Assembly (NCBI GenBank): GCA_006384855.1
Contig: VCJN01001743.1
Span: forward strand, 1-64,000
Reading direction: 5' to 3'
Length of the DNA stretch: 64,000 bases
Source: Tetraselmis striata
Lineage: Eukaryota; Chlorophyta; Chlorodendrophyceae; Chlorodendrales; Chlorodendraceae
The translations under genes were made by a program, and so were the position numbers. The notes below the pieces were generated by a model, which saw nothing but the letters and a program-made list of their open reading frames with translations, was not told the origin of the DNA and searched no databases. Of the stretch, positions 40,442 through 50,533 are shown piece by piece. Numbering within the stretch: the first letter of the stretch is position 1; every line of letters starts with the position of its first letter.

Positions 40442-41417
40442 TCACTTGGTGACCTTCGCCTTGGCCTTGTCGGACGCTGCGGCTGTCGCTGCGGCCTTCC
40501 GTGCCGCAGCGGCTTGCTCGCGTTGCTTGCGCCTCTCGGCGGACTCCGTGGGGGCGGGCTTGTCGGGGGTAGCCTTGGCGAACGCGGCCGCGGCACGGGC
40601 CTTGCCCGCTGCGGAAAGGCTGATCTCGAGGGTCTTGTCGTCGAACGCTCGGCGGAATTGGTCGAGTTGCCCGGACACGGCGATGCGCCGTGGGGTGCAG
40701 AACTTTGCGTGGGCGAGCTCGGCGAAAACACGGTCCGCCTCTGTAGCCGTTGGTCCATTCTTGGCGAGCTGGAGGTAGCCCAACCGGGAACGGGTGGCCT
40801 CCTCCGTCGCCAAGTGGGTGCGGTAGCAGGCGCGGAGCTCGGCAAGGGCCGCAGCCTTGCTTGCCGGCGTAGCAGACTCGGTCGAAAGCGACTCCAGAGC
40901 GCATCGCATCGCCTCGTTGGCGCAGCTACTGAAGAAGGCATAGCAGCCTAGGTGCAGGTATTCGTCGTACGCTGCCTGACTCCGCTTATCCGCGAGGGCG
41001 CGGGCGGTGTCGTCGGTCAGGGTCCACAGGCGGGGCTCGTCGACGTCGCGCGGGGGGCGCTCCAGACCGGGGGGGATGACTCGGCCGTAGTAGGCAAAGT
41101 CGACGTACTCGAGCTCGTTGTCGGGTGCGTCTAGCTCAGCAGGAAGGGGCTCTTGCGCTCCTTGCTCACCACCCTCGGGCGCAGGCGTGCCCGCGGGGTT
41201 GGCTGGCTGGGTACCTTCGGGAGGAAGCGGGTTAGTGGGGGGGGGCGAGTCGAGCGAGCAAGGCAGCCGTAGCAGCCTCAAACTGCCCGGCCAGCCGCTT
41301 CTCCAGGGCTTTCGCTTGGGCCGTCAGGCGTTTCTCCAATTCCGCGACAGATGCCGCCGTGGCGCCGCCCGGGGCGTCGTCCGCTAAGGCGTCTTCCGGT
41401 ACAGGGCGAGGGGGCAT
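40442..41417 (-). pseudogene. PAT Gag-like gene
   Basis: Heptad-like N-terminal coiled-coil text (AELEKRLTAQAKALEKRL), then LEYVDFAYYGR, EYLHLGCYAFFSSCANEAM, and a basic Lys/Ala tail. Matches the product at 50737-52005. Broken, about one break; it abuts and overlaps the RT frame. Confidence 0.8.
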
Positions 41418-41528
41418 CCTGTTGTCGCGGGGTGGGGAAGGTGTAGCGTCTCGGAGGCTGAGGCTCGGGTCCGAGTCGGCATAGAGTAAGCTGACACTCT
41501 GCTCGACTGCTAGAGTCGAGACTGCTTG

Positions 41529-41702
41529 CGCGAGCCGGTTGAGGCGAGCGCAAAGCAGAGAGTGCCTGTGCCCGAGGGTGGATCCCTCAGGTCATAGTGC
41601 TGGTGCGGGCCGGCAGGCCTTAGTCCGTGCGCCGACCTCGGGGGTCGTGCGCAGTACAACATAGCTAATGTACTGTAAACCTCTAGATGACTACATCTGA
41701 CC
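41529..41702 (-). repeat. A1 repeat of the PAT element
   Basis: 174 bases matching 36930-37102 almost exactly, with gagggtggatccctc hairpin inside. Confidence 0.9.
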
Positions 41703-41728
41703 AGATATTATCTGATTTGTTTTTTCGC

Positions 41729-41823
41729 CCCCGGGACAGGACTGGCACCAGTGAAACCCTTGCAGCGTCTCTACGACGGCCGTTTAGGCAGCAATCCAGT
41801 TACGGAAAGCCCTGGGTAGGCGA
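41729..41823 (+). repeat. Dispersed repeat D, copy 2
   Basis: Starts ccccgggacaggactggcac; also at 31896-31990 (reverse) and 55784-56040 (interrupted). Confidence 0.75.
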
Positions 41824-42119
41824 CGGATATTATTATCATGATATAGCGACTATGTCGCTTTTTTTAAGGGACATGTTACTTGTAGCCAGTGGATACAGCG
41901 TTATTTGTATCCAGGTCCAACTGCAGCTTCTGGACAAGCCGCGGTAGCGCCTCCAGTACCCGTAATGGACTGTACTACAGAGTGTGATTACATGAGCTAG
42001 ACGCAACATTCAAGAAATCCACACAGAAATCCAGAAGGAAATCCAGAAGGAAATCCAGTTACGGGCCAACAGAGGCGGGAACCGCCATGGTAGCCTCCGA
42101 CCAGGCATCGCCACCAGCC
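41824..42119. other. Spacer with LINE-tail-like motif
   Basis: Contains gattacatgagctagacgca at 41983-42003, like the LINE-A 3' terminus, and short aaatccagaagg repeats at 42020-42058. Nothing coding supported. Confidence 0.45.
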
Positions 42120-42990
42120 AGCCGCCGCTCCACGCAGTAGGGACGCTCTCCCCAGCACACAATCCCGGGCCACTCCAGTAGCGGCACTAGGCCGAGTGTA
42201 ATGTGAAGGCGCCGACAGGAAAGGAGCTTCGAAGTTGAGGTCTCGCAGCAAGGAGCGGAAGTGGGGGGGTCCAACCCAGAACGGGGCGCCACGGGCGTGC
42301 AACAGACGCAGGCCACCCAAGCCAGATGCGCCGCCAGCTCGGTCGCGTCCTTTTCCGCCAAACGTAGAACGCCTTCCCCAGCACAACATCCCGGGCCACT
42401 CCAATAGCGGCGCTGAGCCGAATGTGATGTGGAGGCGCCAACAGGACAGGAAGGGAGAGGGTGCTCAACGAGTAGGGAATGCAGAGCCGACCGGGCCAGC
42501 AACGACGTAAGACGCCGGTGTCCAGCGCGCTTTGTTCCGCCCAACGCCAGATCCGGCGCCAGCTCGGTCGCGTCCCCTTCCGCCGAACGTAGAACTCCCT
42601 TCCCAGCACAATATCCCGGGCCACTCCAATAGCGGCACTAGGCCGAATGTAATATGGAGGCGCCGACAGGACAGGAAGGGAGAGGGTGCTCAAAGAACAG
42701 CGAACATGGACTTGACCGGACCAGCAACGACGTAAGACGCCGGTGTCCAGCGCACGTTGTTCCGCCCAGCGCCAGATCCGCCGCCAGCTCGGTCGCGTCC
42801 CCTTCCGCCGAACGTAGAACTCCCTTCCCAGCACAACATCCCGGGCGACTCCGATCCAATAGCGGCACTAGGCCGAATGTAATGTGGAGGCGCCGACAGG
42901 ACAGGAAGGGAGAGGGTGCTCAAAGAACAGCGAACAGGGACTTGACCGGACCAGCAACGACGTAAGACGCCGGTGTCCAGCTCACACTGC
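42120..42990. repeat. Tandem array of ~227-base units (about four)
   Basis: gccgaatgtaatgtggaggc-type unit starts near 42191, 42417, 42642 and 42872, spaced 225-230 bases. Both strands are open because of composition; no gene is called. Units differ by a few percent. Confidence 0.9.
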
Positions 42991-43743
42991 TCCTCCGCGG
43001 CAGTGGCAGCACGGGCGGGGCCAAGGCTACCAAGGCGCCACCCGTGCACGATCCCCGCCCCCATCCCCAGCCGGGGGTGGAGGCGGAGGAAGAGCCCGCG
43101 ATTCCGAGGGCCGAGGACGGTCGTCGGGCCCGCCTAGGCGGCGGTCACTGTGAGATTCAGATGTGACGTAAATGTGCCCTACTGGTGACGAACGACGACA
43201 TACGGGGACGATACGGGACGGACGAGGGACGTGGATTTCATACCCAGTAGCGACGACTATCGCGCGCGACCTCTAAAGTACTATATGAATTTCTCGTTTC
43301 CATAATTTCATCAAATTGATATGCGCACGCGGGCTCGCGTGTCGCCCGCCGACGCGGAGCACCCGGGCTAAGTACAGGCGGATGTACGCACTCATTGCAC
43401 ATCGCCGCACATCGCTGACCGCACATCGCTGACCGCTGACCCCGCGGTGTGCCGCGATGTGCGGCACGACGGGCGGAGGTGTGGGCGGATGTAGGTGGTA
43501 CGGTAGGTGGTAGGCGGTAGGTGGTGTTCGTAGGTGCGCGTTTTAATGCAGCCGCCCTAACTGCTGATGATTGTGTAACGCCCCAGCACGCGCATGAAGT
43601 ACGGGGTCGCCTCACGGTCACCGCCGCTCACCGTTGAATCAAGCGCGGACAGCCGCGCACTCGCATCTGTGTTGCCTGCCGGTGGTGGGTTACATCCACC
43701 CCAACTCTCAACCCCCCCCCGCCCCCCGCGCGCGGCAGCAGGC

Positions 43744-44160
43744 ATGCCGGCAAAGGGATGGATAGCGAGTGTGTCGAAGGATGGCGTGTACACATGCAAG
43801 CACTGCCGCGGCATCGTGACGGGTAGTAGTGAAAGGACGGCGCGAGAGCGGCACTTCCGGAAATACCCGAACTGTAGCCACTCGTTGAAGCGTGCGGCTA
43901 AGTTGCGCCGCAAGGCCGCCTTATCACAAGCAGCAGCAGCAGGGGCGGCAGCAGCAGCAGCAGCAACAGCAGCAACAAGCGCGGCAGCAGGAGTAGCTGC
44001 AGCCGTCGGAAACGGCCCGCCGGCGCCGGTCTCGGACGACGGCGGCTCGAAGGTGGACGATGTGATGGGCGTGGGGGAGGACCCCGTTGGCGAAGACGGT
44101 ATGGACATCGACGCGCCTGCGTGGCCGCCGGCGGGCGTCGAACCCGCGATGAGGGCGTGA
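43744..44160 (+). CDS. Zinc-finger protein of the DNA transposon, copy 2
   Basis: As at 15523-15939: YTCKHCRG and RERHFRKYPNCSH finger, Ala-rich linker, acidic end, stop at the same position. One conservative substitution lies in the finger (Tyr to Arg after the second Cys). Confidence 0.5.
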   Translation: MPAKGWIASVSKDGVYTCKHCRGIVTGSSERTARERHFRKYPNCSHSLKRAAKLRRKAALSQAAAAGAAAAAAATAATSAAAGVAAAVGNGPPAPVSDDGGSKVDDVMGVGEDPVGEDGMDIDAPAWPPAGVEPAMRA

Positions 44161-44342
44161 TATGGAAAGGCGATCCCGGCGACTTCTACATGAAGGTCAT
44201 CGCCAAGAAGTTCCGGGGAGTATGGCACTACGGCGTGATAACCGGCGTCGTTACCGAGTGGGTGTTGGAGGACTACGGCGGGGCGACCCAGTGGCGCGCT
44301 GTTTTCGAGGACGGTGACATTGTGGACCTTCTGCGTTCAGAG
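44160..44342 (+). CDS. Tudor-like exon, copy 2
   Basis: FRGVWHYGVITGVV and FEDGDIVDLLRSE, ending at donor GAG|GTGAGT (44342/44343), as in copy 1. Confidence 0.45.
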
Positions 44343-44537
44343 GTGAGTGGGCCCGGCCTGCGTGCTGGTGGCACCACTCAACTGCGGTTGTATGGAATCA
44401 CACGCACCCGCCCGGTCGGCGTGGCAGGTTGTGGAGGCTATGGCGGCTGCCTAGGAGCACCCCCCTGTGGATGCGGACGGGGAGGCTCGCTTGGTAACCG
44501 TCCATCAAGGCGATGACTTGTCCAGTGAATCACGCAC

Positions 44538-45673
44538 CTTGCCCGGCGTGCGTTCAACACAACCCGGCTGGCGGAGGCCAAGCAGAACACTGGCTGCCAT
44601 GGCGTGTGCCATGTGCATGTGGTCCTGGGCTATGTCAGCATGATCAACCTCTTCCCCCTCGCGCCGTTCCACCTGTTTTTTTTTGGCTTGGGAAGGGACT
44701 TCTGGAGGAAATTTGTCACCGTGCAGGGCCACATTGGATTCCGAGCTATGAAGCAGGAAGACCGGCGCCAGGCTTTAGTCCCGATACCCAGCAACTTTGA
44801 ACGCGGGTTGCGCCCTTCGTTTGCAGTGTCCAAGAATCGAAAGGTAACCCCCCCCCCCCCCCCCCCGGGCGTGGGCGTGGGCGTGGGTGTGGGCGTGACG
44901 GCATTCCCCTCCATGACTGCAGGGTCAGGCAAGGTGACGGTGCAGTCCGGCTGGGTCATGGAGGACTGCTTGCACCACATGGAAACGTTTTCCATTCTTA
45001 ACGCCGGTCCGCTGCTCGAGGAGGCCCGGGTGAAGGCGATCATGACCGAGAAGGAGCTTCGCGTCCCTAGGCGGTGCTTGGGCACATGTACAAGCGCATG
45101 CAAGGAGCTGCGTGGTTCGTCACGCGGTGGGGGTTGCAGAATGTGGTGACGGAGGAGGACGGCCCCGAGCGCAAGGCGCAGGTGGACGCGCTCACTAGGG
45201 AGGGGAGGACTCGATACCCCGCGCGGCGCCAAGGCGCGGCGGCCGGGGCAGCGCGGCGCCAAGGCGCGGCGGCCGGGGCAGCGCGGCGCCAAGGCGCGGC
45301 GGCCGGGGCAGCGCGGCGCCAAGGCGCGGCGGCCGGGGCAGCGCGGCGCCAAGGCGCGGCGGCCGGGGCAGCGCGGCGCCAAGGCGCGGCGGCCGGGGCA
45401 GCGCGGCGCCAAGGCGCGGCGGCCGGGGCAGCGCGGCGCCAAGACAGCGCATACAGCGGAATCGGCGGAAAGGGATGCATTACAAGCTGTGGACGGCAGC
45501 CGCTGAAAACTATGCGGTCATGCCGCAACAACCCCAGCACTGGCTTCTGGATACCTCTGATCTGGCTGACGGCGGCGGGCTGCGGGATGCAGGGCCGCAT
45601 GACTGAGGTGGCGGTGCTGGTGAGCCCGCAGAGTCTGCATGCGGCGGAGGCGGCGCAGCCGCATAGGCACTAG
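44538..45673 (+). CDS. Candidate transposase region, copy 2
   Basis: Same exon text as 16317-17280 (LFPLAPFHLFFFGLGRDFW; VQSGWVMEDCLHHMETF; AAWFVTRWGLQNVV). The putative intron runs from 44844 to 44922. The last open frame is lengthened by the 30-base minisatellite at 45221-45448, which adds 10-residue units (RQGAAAGAAR) without shifting frame. Confidence 0.4.
45221..45448. repeat. 30-base minisatellite, seven full units
   Basis: gcgcggcgccaaggcgcggc plus ggccggggca, repeated from 45221 at 30-base spacing. Copy 1 has one full unit and a partial (about 17010-17050). Expansion is in multiples of three, so an overlapping frame would gain Ala/Gly-rich decapeptides. Confidence 0.95.
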
Positions 45674-46079
45674 ACAATGCTCTGAAGCGAGCCCCACATG
45701 TCTGCCCAGCGCCTGCCCCAATGTAACGCACCAGCTTGGCAGCAATTGGCAGCTCTTTTGCCCCCCCCCCCTCCACCCCACAGACACACTACCAATACCA
45801 GTTTCTCATCCCGGCGGGCAGTTGATGCGTATACCCAGGCTTGTGCGTACGCGGTGCGGGGGGGGGGGGGGGGGGAATCACTATAGCTAAGCTAGTGATG
45901 TGAGATATGAGTGCAGCAACAGATATTGTGCAAGATATAATACGATGGCATGCAAGCGGGTCCCCGCTCTTCCACAATCATTGGCCCTGCTCCCTCTTGC
46001 CCCGCCCCCGGTGCCCTTTAGCTGCTCTCAGCATCCCGAGTGGGATGGGCGGGGCAGCGGTTGCTACCGAGTGAGGCGT

Positions 46080-46345
46080 AGCATCGTTTGCAGTGGCAAC
46101 GCAGCCTTTCCGGTGTGACGCCGCCTGGATGTAACCCAGCAGTACGCGCAAAGTGCAAGTGCAAGCTGCTGATGGCGGGGATCCCGCGCGGGGGGGGGGG
46201 GGGGGGGGGCAGCGGCTGTGGGATAGGCGCGGCAGCGGTTGCTACAGAGTGAGGCGTCGCATTGTTTGCAGTAGCAACGCAGCCTTTCCGGTTGCATAGT
46301 GTGACGCAGCCTAGATGTAACCCAGCAGTACGCGCAAAGTGCAAG
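46080..46345. repeat. Local duplication specific to copy 2
   Basis: tgaggcgtagcatcgtttgc (46071 on) and tgaggcgtcgcattgtttgc (46250 on) repeat a segment that is single in copy 1 (17680-17790). A run of about 20 G (46191-46210) separates the two halves. Confidence 0.8.
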
Positions 46346-46389
46346 TGTTACACCTCCGTGTGCCCCACCCAATGACATTGCGCCCGACC

Positions 46390-47092
46390 TCACTGACGGC
46401 ATGTCTCGCTCTCCTTCAGCTCCTGGGCCGTCCGCCGCCTCACCCTGCGCACCCTACCAGCCGCGCGTGCCTTCTCGGAAGCCTCACACACGGCGGCGCG
46501 AGTCGCGTCGTGGAACGCGTCCCTGACATGGCGGAACTCCGCCCTCTTCGTGGCCGTGGTCGGGCAGGGGACTGCCCGCTGATGGGTCGCCATGCATGGG
46601 TACTTGGGGCCGCACAAAGCCGGGGTGCCGTCGCATCAACACTCCCAGTCCGTCCGTTGGCCGCAGTCCACGCATGACGGGCGTCCGGCCAGGACACGCA
46701 CATGATAGTGCATGTGGCCGCCTCCCGCCACTGCTCGTAGTGCTCCGGTCAACATGGCGACGAGCAAGTCGGCATGTCCCGCAGGTGGCTGCCGGGCGGG
46801 TGGCGCGAGCGCAGCCTCGCTCGCCTCGACAACCCCCTCAGCCCGATCAGTCGCCTCGACCACGGCCTCCTCCGCCTCCTGACGCGGCGCACCAGGCGCA
46901 TCATCGTCGCCTGGCAGGGCGTTCCCCCCCCGCAACGGCGCCGTCGGCGGTGGCCGACGCCGTCGTGGCGGGGTGTTGTGAGGAGGTGGCCCTAGACATA
47001 GGTGGGGCCGGCACCGCCATGTGTTGCTCCACATGCGGTGCGGTTCCTGACGCGACAGCTCCGTCGCACCAGTACCGGCGCCGGCACCCCAC
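46390..47092 (-). pseudogene. Cysteine-rich ORF of the DNA transposon, copy 2, broken
   Basis: Counterpart of 17820-18521. A base change makes a stop right after QRTDWEC inside the cysteine cluster (about 46635), and one extra base in a short C run near 46922 shifts the N-terminal part. Copy 1 keeps the frame open. Confidence 0.6.
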
Positions 47093-48018
47093 GCACGCCT
47101 GCTGGGCTTACCACCAACCGGCATGTTTCCTTTGGGAGGCGGTTCATCCGCGTCGGAGGTGAGCGGCGGTGCCTGTGTGGGTGTGGATACTGCCCGGCCA
47201 TTAGGGCTCCCGCCGCCTGTCGCTCCGCCGACCCACGCCGCGGCGTGTGCTGCGCCCCGCATAGTCGCCTCGAATATAATATACATGACGCGGGGACGGG
47301 GGGGGATTCGTGCGTTTCGTATGTCGGCGGAAAGGCGTGCGAAGCTGCGGCTGGCGAAGGTGGTGGAAGTAAGCGTGGCGGCGTCGGCGGCGTATTACCG
47401 TGCGTGCATGCGTGCGCAACCCCGCGGCAGCAAGCGCCGGACTCGGCGTGTGCCGGCGGCAGAGCTGCGAAGCCATGGACACGGTACGGGATGCCAAGTC
47501 TGGCTAAGCAACTGCCGAGGCTGGCGGCTTAACCCCCATGTCCGGCGGTTGAGGGACGGAAAGTGCGTAGAAGTTGATCGGGAAAGCGGGCATATAAGCC
47601 TGGCTGTGCTAGGTTCCTATTAAGTAATGGCGGTTTGTGCTAAGTAATTCTTAGGGGTAGACCATGCAGCGCAGGTAGGGGGCGGTATAAATGAGGCCGG
47701 GCACATATACTGCTCCACGAAACGACACTGTCGCACGTGTAGTTGAATAGACGCCCCCCCCCCCCCCCCCCTCCGCCGGGTCGGCCCGCCGGGTCGGCCC
47801 GCCGACCCGCCACGGCATGTAATATTTGTCATGCATCGCCGGGGTATGTGTGAGTGGATGCCCCGCCGCCACATCTTCCCCCCCCCCCCCCCCCCCCCCC
47901 CCCATTTACACTTGTGCACTCATAAAGTTTGGGCTGGTTTCGGAGCAATACATGTACGTATGTATATACATACAATGGAACGTAGGACCTGCGCGGAAAG
48001 AGGGGGGGCTGGCGGAAT

Positions 48019-48790
48019 GCGTTGGGGGTGCGTAGAGTAGCGTGTTGGTGAGATTCGGGGTGCATCGGACGCCGGATGCCCATCCACCCAGCGTAAAAGA
48101 CGCCTACGTAATATTCACACTATATATATTCACACGCAAATATGTGAAAACCGGACATTCCGTGCCGGATGGGTGGGAATACGGCGTCCGATGCAGCCAA
48201 AACCCCAGCAACACGCTATTCTGAGCACCGCCAATGCACTCCGCCAGCACCGCCACATTCTCTGTCGATTTCGAAAACGCCTTCACATTGTCCACCGCTA
48301 ATTGCAATTGCCACCGTGTAATGTTGTCACGATGTGCGCACACAACAATACTTACTACCGGTTCCGACGCGGATGGAGGCGAGGCTTGCGGAGTGCGTTG
48401 GGGGTGCGTAGAGTAGCGTGCTGCAAATAATTGGGTGCATCGGACGCCGGATGCCCATCCACCCGGCGTAAAAGACGCGTAATATTCACACTGCTTTATT
48501 AACACACAAATGTGTGAAAACCGGACATTCCGTGCCGGATGGGTGGGAATACGGCGTCCGATGCAGCCAAAACCCCAGCAACACGCTATTCTGTGCACCG
48601 CCAATGCACTCCGCCAGCACCGCCTCATTCTCTGTCGATTTCGAAAACGCCTTCACATTATCCACCGCTAATAATTGCAATTGCCACCGTGTAATGTTGT
48701 CACGATGTGCGCACACAACAACACTTACTACCGGTTCCGACGCGGATGGAGGCGAGGCTTGCGGAGTGCACTTGCGGTGCACAGACTAGC
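48019..48790. repeat. Tandem ~375-base units with inverted arms, copy 2
   Basis: Unit starts at 48019 and 48395; the third edge near 48768 has diverged (gtgcacttgcggtgcacaga where copy 1 has the standard unit). Confidence 0.8.
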
Positions 48791-49074
48791 GGGAGACTAG
48801 ACCCATTGTCGCTTATTTACAAGCACGGGCGGTGCTGCCAGACTTGATCGTCTACGGCCGATATAATATTCACACTATATTAACATCGGTGCACACCGCC
48901 GCACACCGCCGCACACCGCCGCACACCGCCGCACAACGCTGCGCGCGCACATTCGTCGCACACATTATCCCGGATTCACTCGCCGTATCCATTACGCCGT
49001 GCTACTTCAACAATAAACATTGCGAAATTACACCGACACAATGCCGCACCGACTAGCTCTTGACAATACGTGCA

Positions 49075-49083
49075 TATAAATAG
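49075..49083 (+). promoter_or_regulatory. TATA box, copy 2
   Basis: tataaatag upstream of the small spliced ORF at 49320; as in copy 1. Confidence 0.45.
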
Positions 49084-49319
49084 TAGTGGCGCGCTGCTCC
49101 TCGCCTCCGATGTGTCGTTGACTGCTGCGGAAGGCGGTCGTCGACTGGGTGTTAGTTTCTCCACCTCGGCCGCCCCCCCCCCCCCCCCCGCCCCCCCCCC
49201 CCCTTCCCCTTCACCGCTCACAGCGCCATGGCCGACCTCGCCCCCCCGGGCAAAAGTGGGCGGCGAGCCTTGTTGTCTCGCGTGTCCGCGCCGCCGGCAT
49301 CGAGGAGGACGAGAAAGAC

Positions 49320-49516
49320 ATGAGGAAACCCGTGACAAGGTGGGCGCGCAACAAAACACTCCATCCTCCGCATTAGCACGCACCCACTCGTGGCTAACTT
49401 GTGCCGCGCGCAGGTTCGTCCGGGAGCGCCGTAAGGCCCACCTCAACGCCAAGGCTTCCACAGTGCCAGCGGCGCAACTCGTGGTGGCCGAGGAGGCCGC
49501 ATCCTCAGCCGCTTAA
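49320..49516 (+). CDS. Small spliced gene, copy 2 (reading frame intact)
   Basis: Exon 49320-49339 (MRKPVT plus two bases), intron 49340-49413 (74 bases, GTGGGC...GCGCAG), exon 49414-49516 reading FVRERRKAHLNAKASTV and AEEAASSAA to a stop. About 40 residues from this Met; an upstream in-frame extension reading IEEDEKD is possible. Function unknown. Confidence 0.4.
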
Positions 49517-49588
49517 AGGCGAAACGATTGTGGCTTGTTGTGGGTGTCTGGGCACAGGGGGCGTCCCGACGCCAAGGTAAGGAAGCTC

Positions 49589-49816
49589 ATGGCGGCGTCG
49601 TCGACGGCACAGCCTCCCGGGGTGGTGAAGACACTGACGGATGACAAGAAGCGGAAGAGGCCAGTGAAGAAACGCCGAGGTAAGAAACTGACGGTCGCGG
49701 AGTCGGAGGCGGAGTCGGAGGCGCAGGCGGAGGCGGAGGCGGAGGCGGAGGCGGAGGCAGCGAGATCGTCGAAGCGGAGGGTCCCCCGGGCACGCAAGAA
49801 CAAGAACAAGCAGTAG
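49589..49816 (+). CDS. Small basic protein with (Ala-Glu)n tract, copy 2
   Basis: MAASSTAQPPG, KKRKRPVKKRRGKK, a shorter EAEAEA run than copy 1, and KNKNKQ at the end. Confidence 0.4.
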   Translation: MAASSTAQPPGVVKTLTDDKKRKRPVKKRRGKKLTVAESEAESEAQAEAEAEAEAEAARSSKRRVPRARKNKNKQ

Positions 49817-50533
49817 CCCCCGCCCCCTTTACCCCCCCCCCCCCCCCCCCCCAGGCGGGAGCGGCTGGCGGCGAGGGGGGGCGGGGGGGGGCGGGGCGGG
49901 CGTGGTCCCCCCGCCCCCGCACCCCCCCCCCCCCCGGGGCCACATCCCCCGATGGCAGCTGTCGCGAATATTGTAATTCAATCATTCTTCGGCAAACCGC
50001 TGCCTGCCCCCGCCCTCCCCCTCGCGAATATTTATGTAACGTGAGCACTCTTTGGCAAAACATGGCAGCCAAACCTCCCATCTGATGACCTTTGATCGGA
50101 CGGCTGGCAGGCCCGTTCAGCAGTACTAGCTATAATGTACACAAATTCCCCAGTGTTACCAAATACGTACGGCTGCGATTTGCGCTCCCATGTACTGATA
50201 GTCGTAGTTATCCACAGGACGACTAGGGTTCGTACTAGATATAATTACATGAGCCGGTACCGGATTACTAGATACCCGGTACCGGCGTAATAAATATATC
50301 GCGTACTACCCGGTACTACACGGACAACCTTGTACCTTGTACGTCAGTGCCATGTACGCTTCACCGGGCTGGTACGACTACCAGAATGATGACAAAAAGG
50401 ATTTATCGCCCGCCGGCAATAACGCCGGATGTACTCGCACGTAACTGGATGGACGTGCCGCCACCAACAGCAGCCTTCACGGATAAATAATAGTCGCTAG
50501 TAGTAGTGCTTCGTCACCTGTATGTCACATCTG

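Larger units (their letters stand above)
36805..41702 (-). mobile_element. PAT-like (DIRS-order) retrotransposon
   Basis: 4.9 kb on the minus strand. A1 (41702-41529), Gag-like gene, RT/RNase H/methylase, tyrosine recombinase, B1 (37136-37103), A2 (37102-36930), B2 (36836-36805). This is the split-direct-repeat architecture of PAT elements. A1 and A2 are near identical, so the copy is young, but the coding part is broken in about two places. Both flanks contain gatatta in AT-rich sequence, which may be chance. Confidence 0.9.

Noticed and set aside
36796-41712. gatatta on both sides of the PAT element as a target duplication
   Set aside because: The flanks are rich in gatattat words (33550, 60590), and YR elements are not expected to duplicate the target; the other PAT insertion at 50534 has none.
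42187-43064. Several frames of 100-215 codons in the 227-base tandem array
   Set aside because: Both strands are open and the reading shifts between units; no family recognised.
44630-45442. 270-codon minus frame with CPGRRALAPR repeats
   Set aside because: Produced by the 30-base minisatellite; copy 1 lacks the repeats and no domain is seen.
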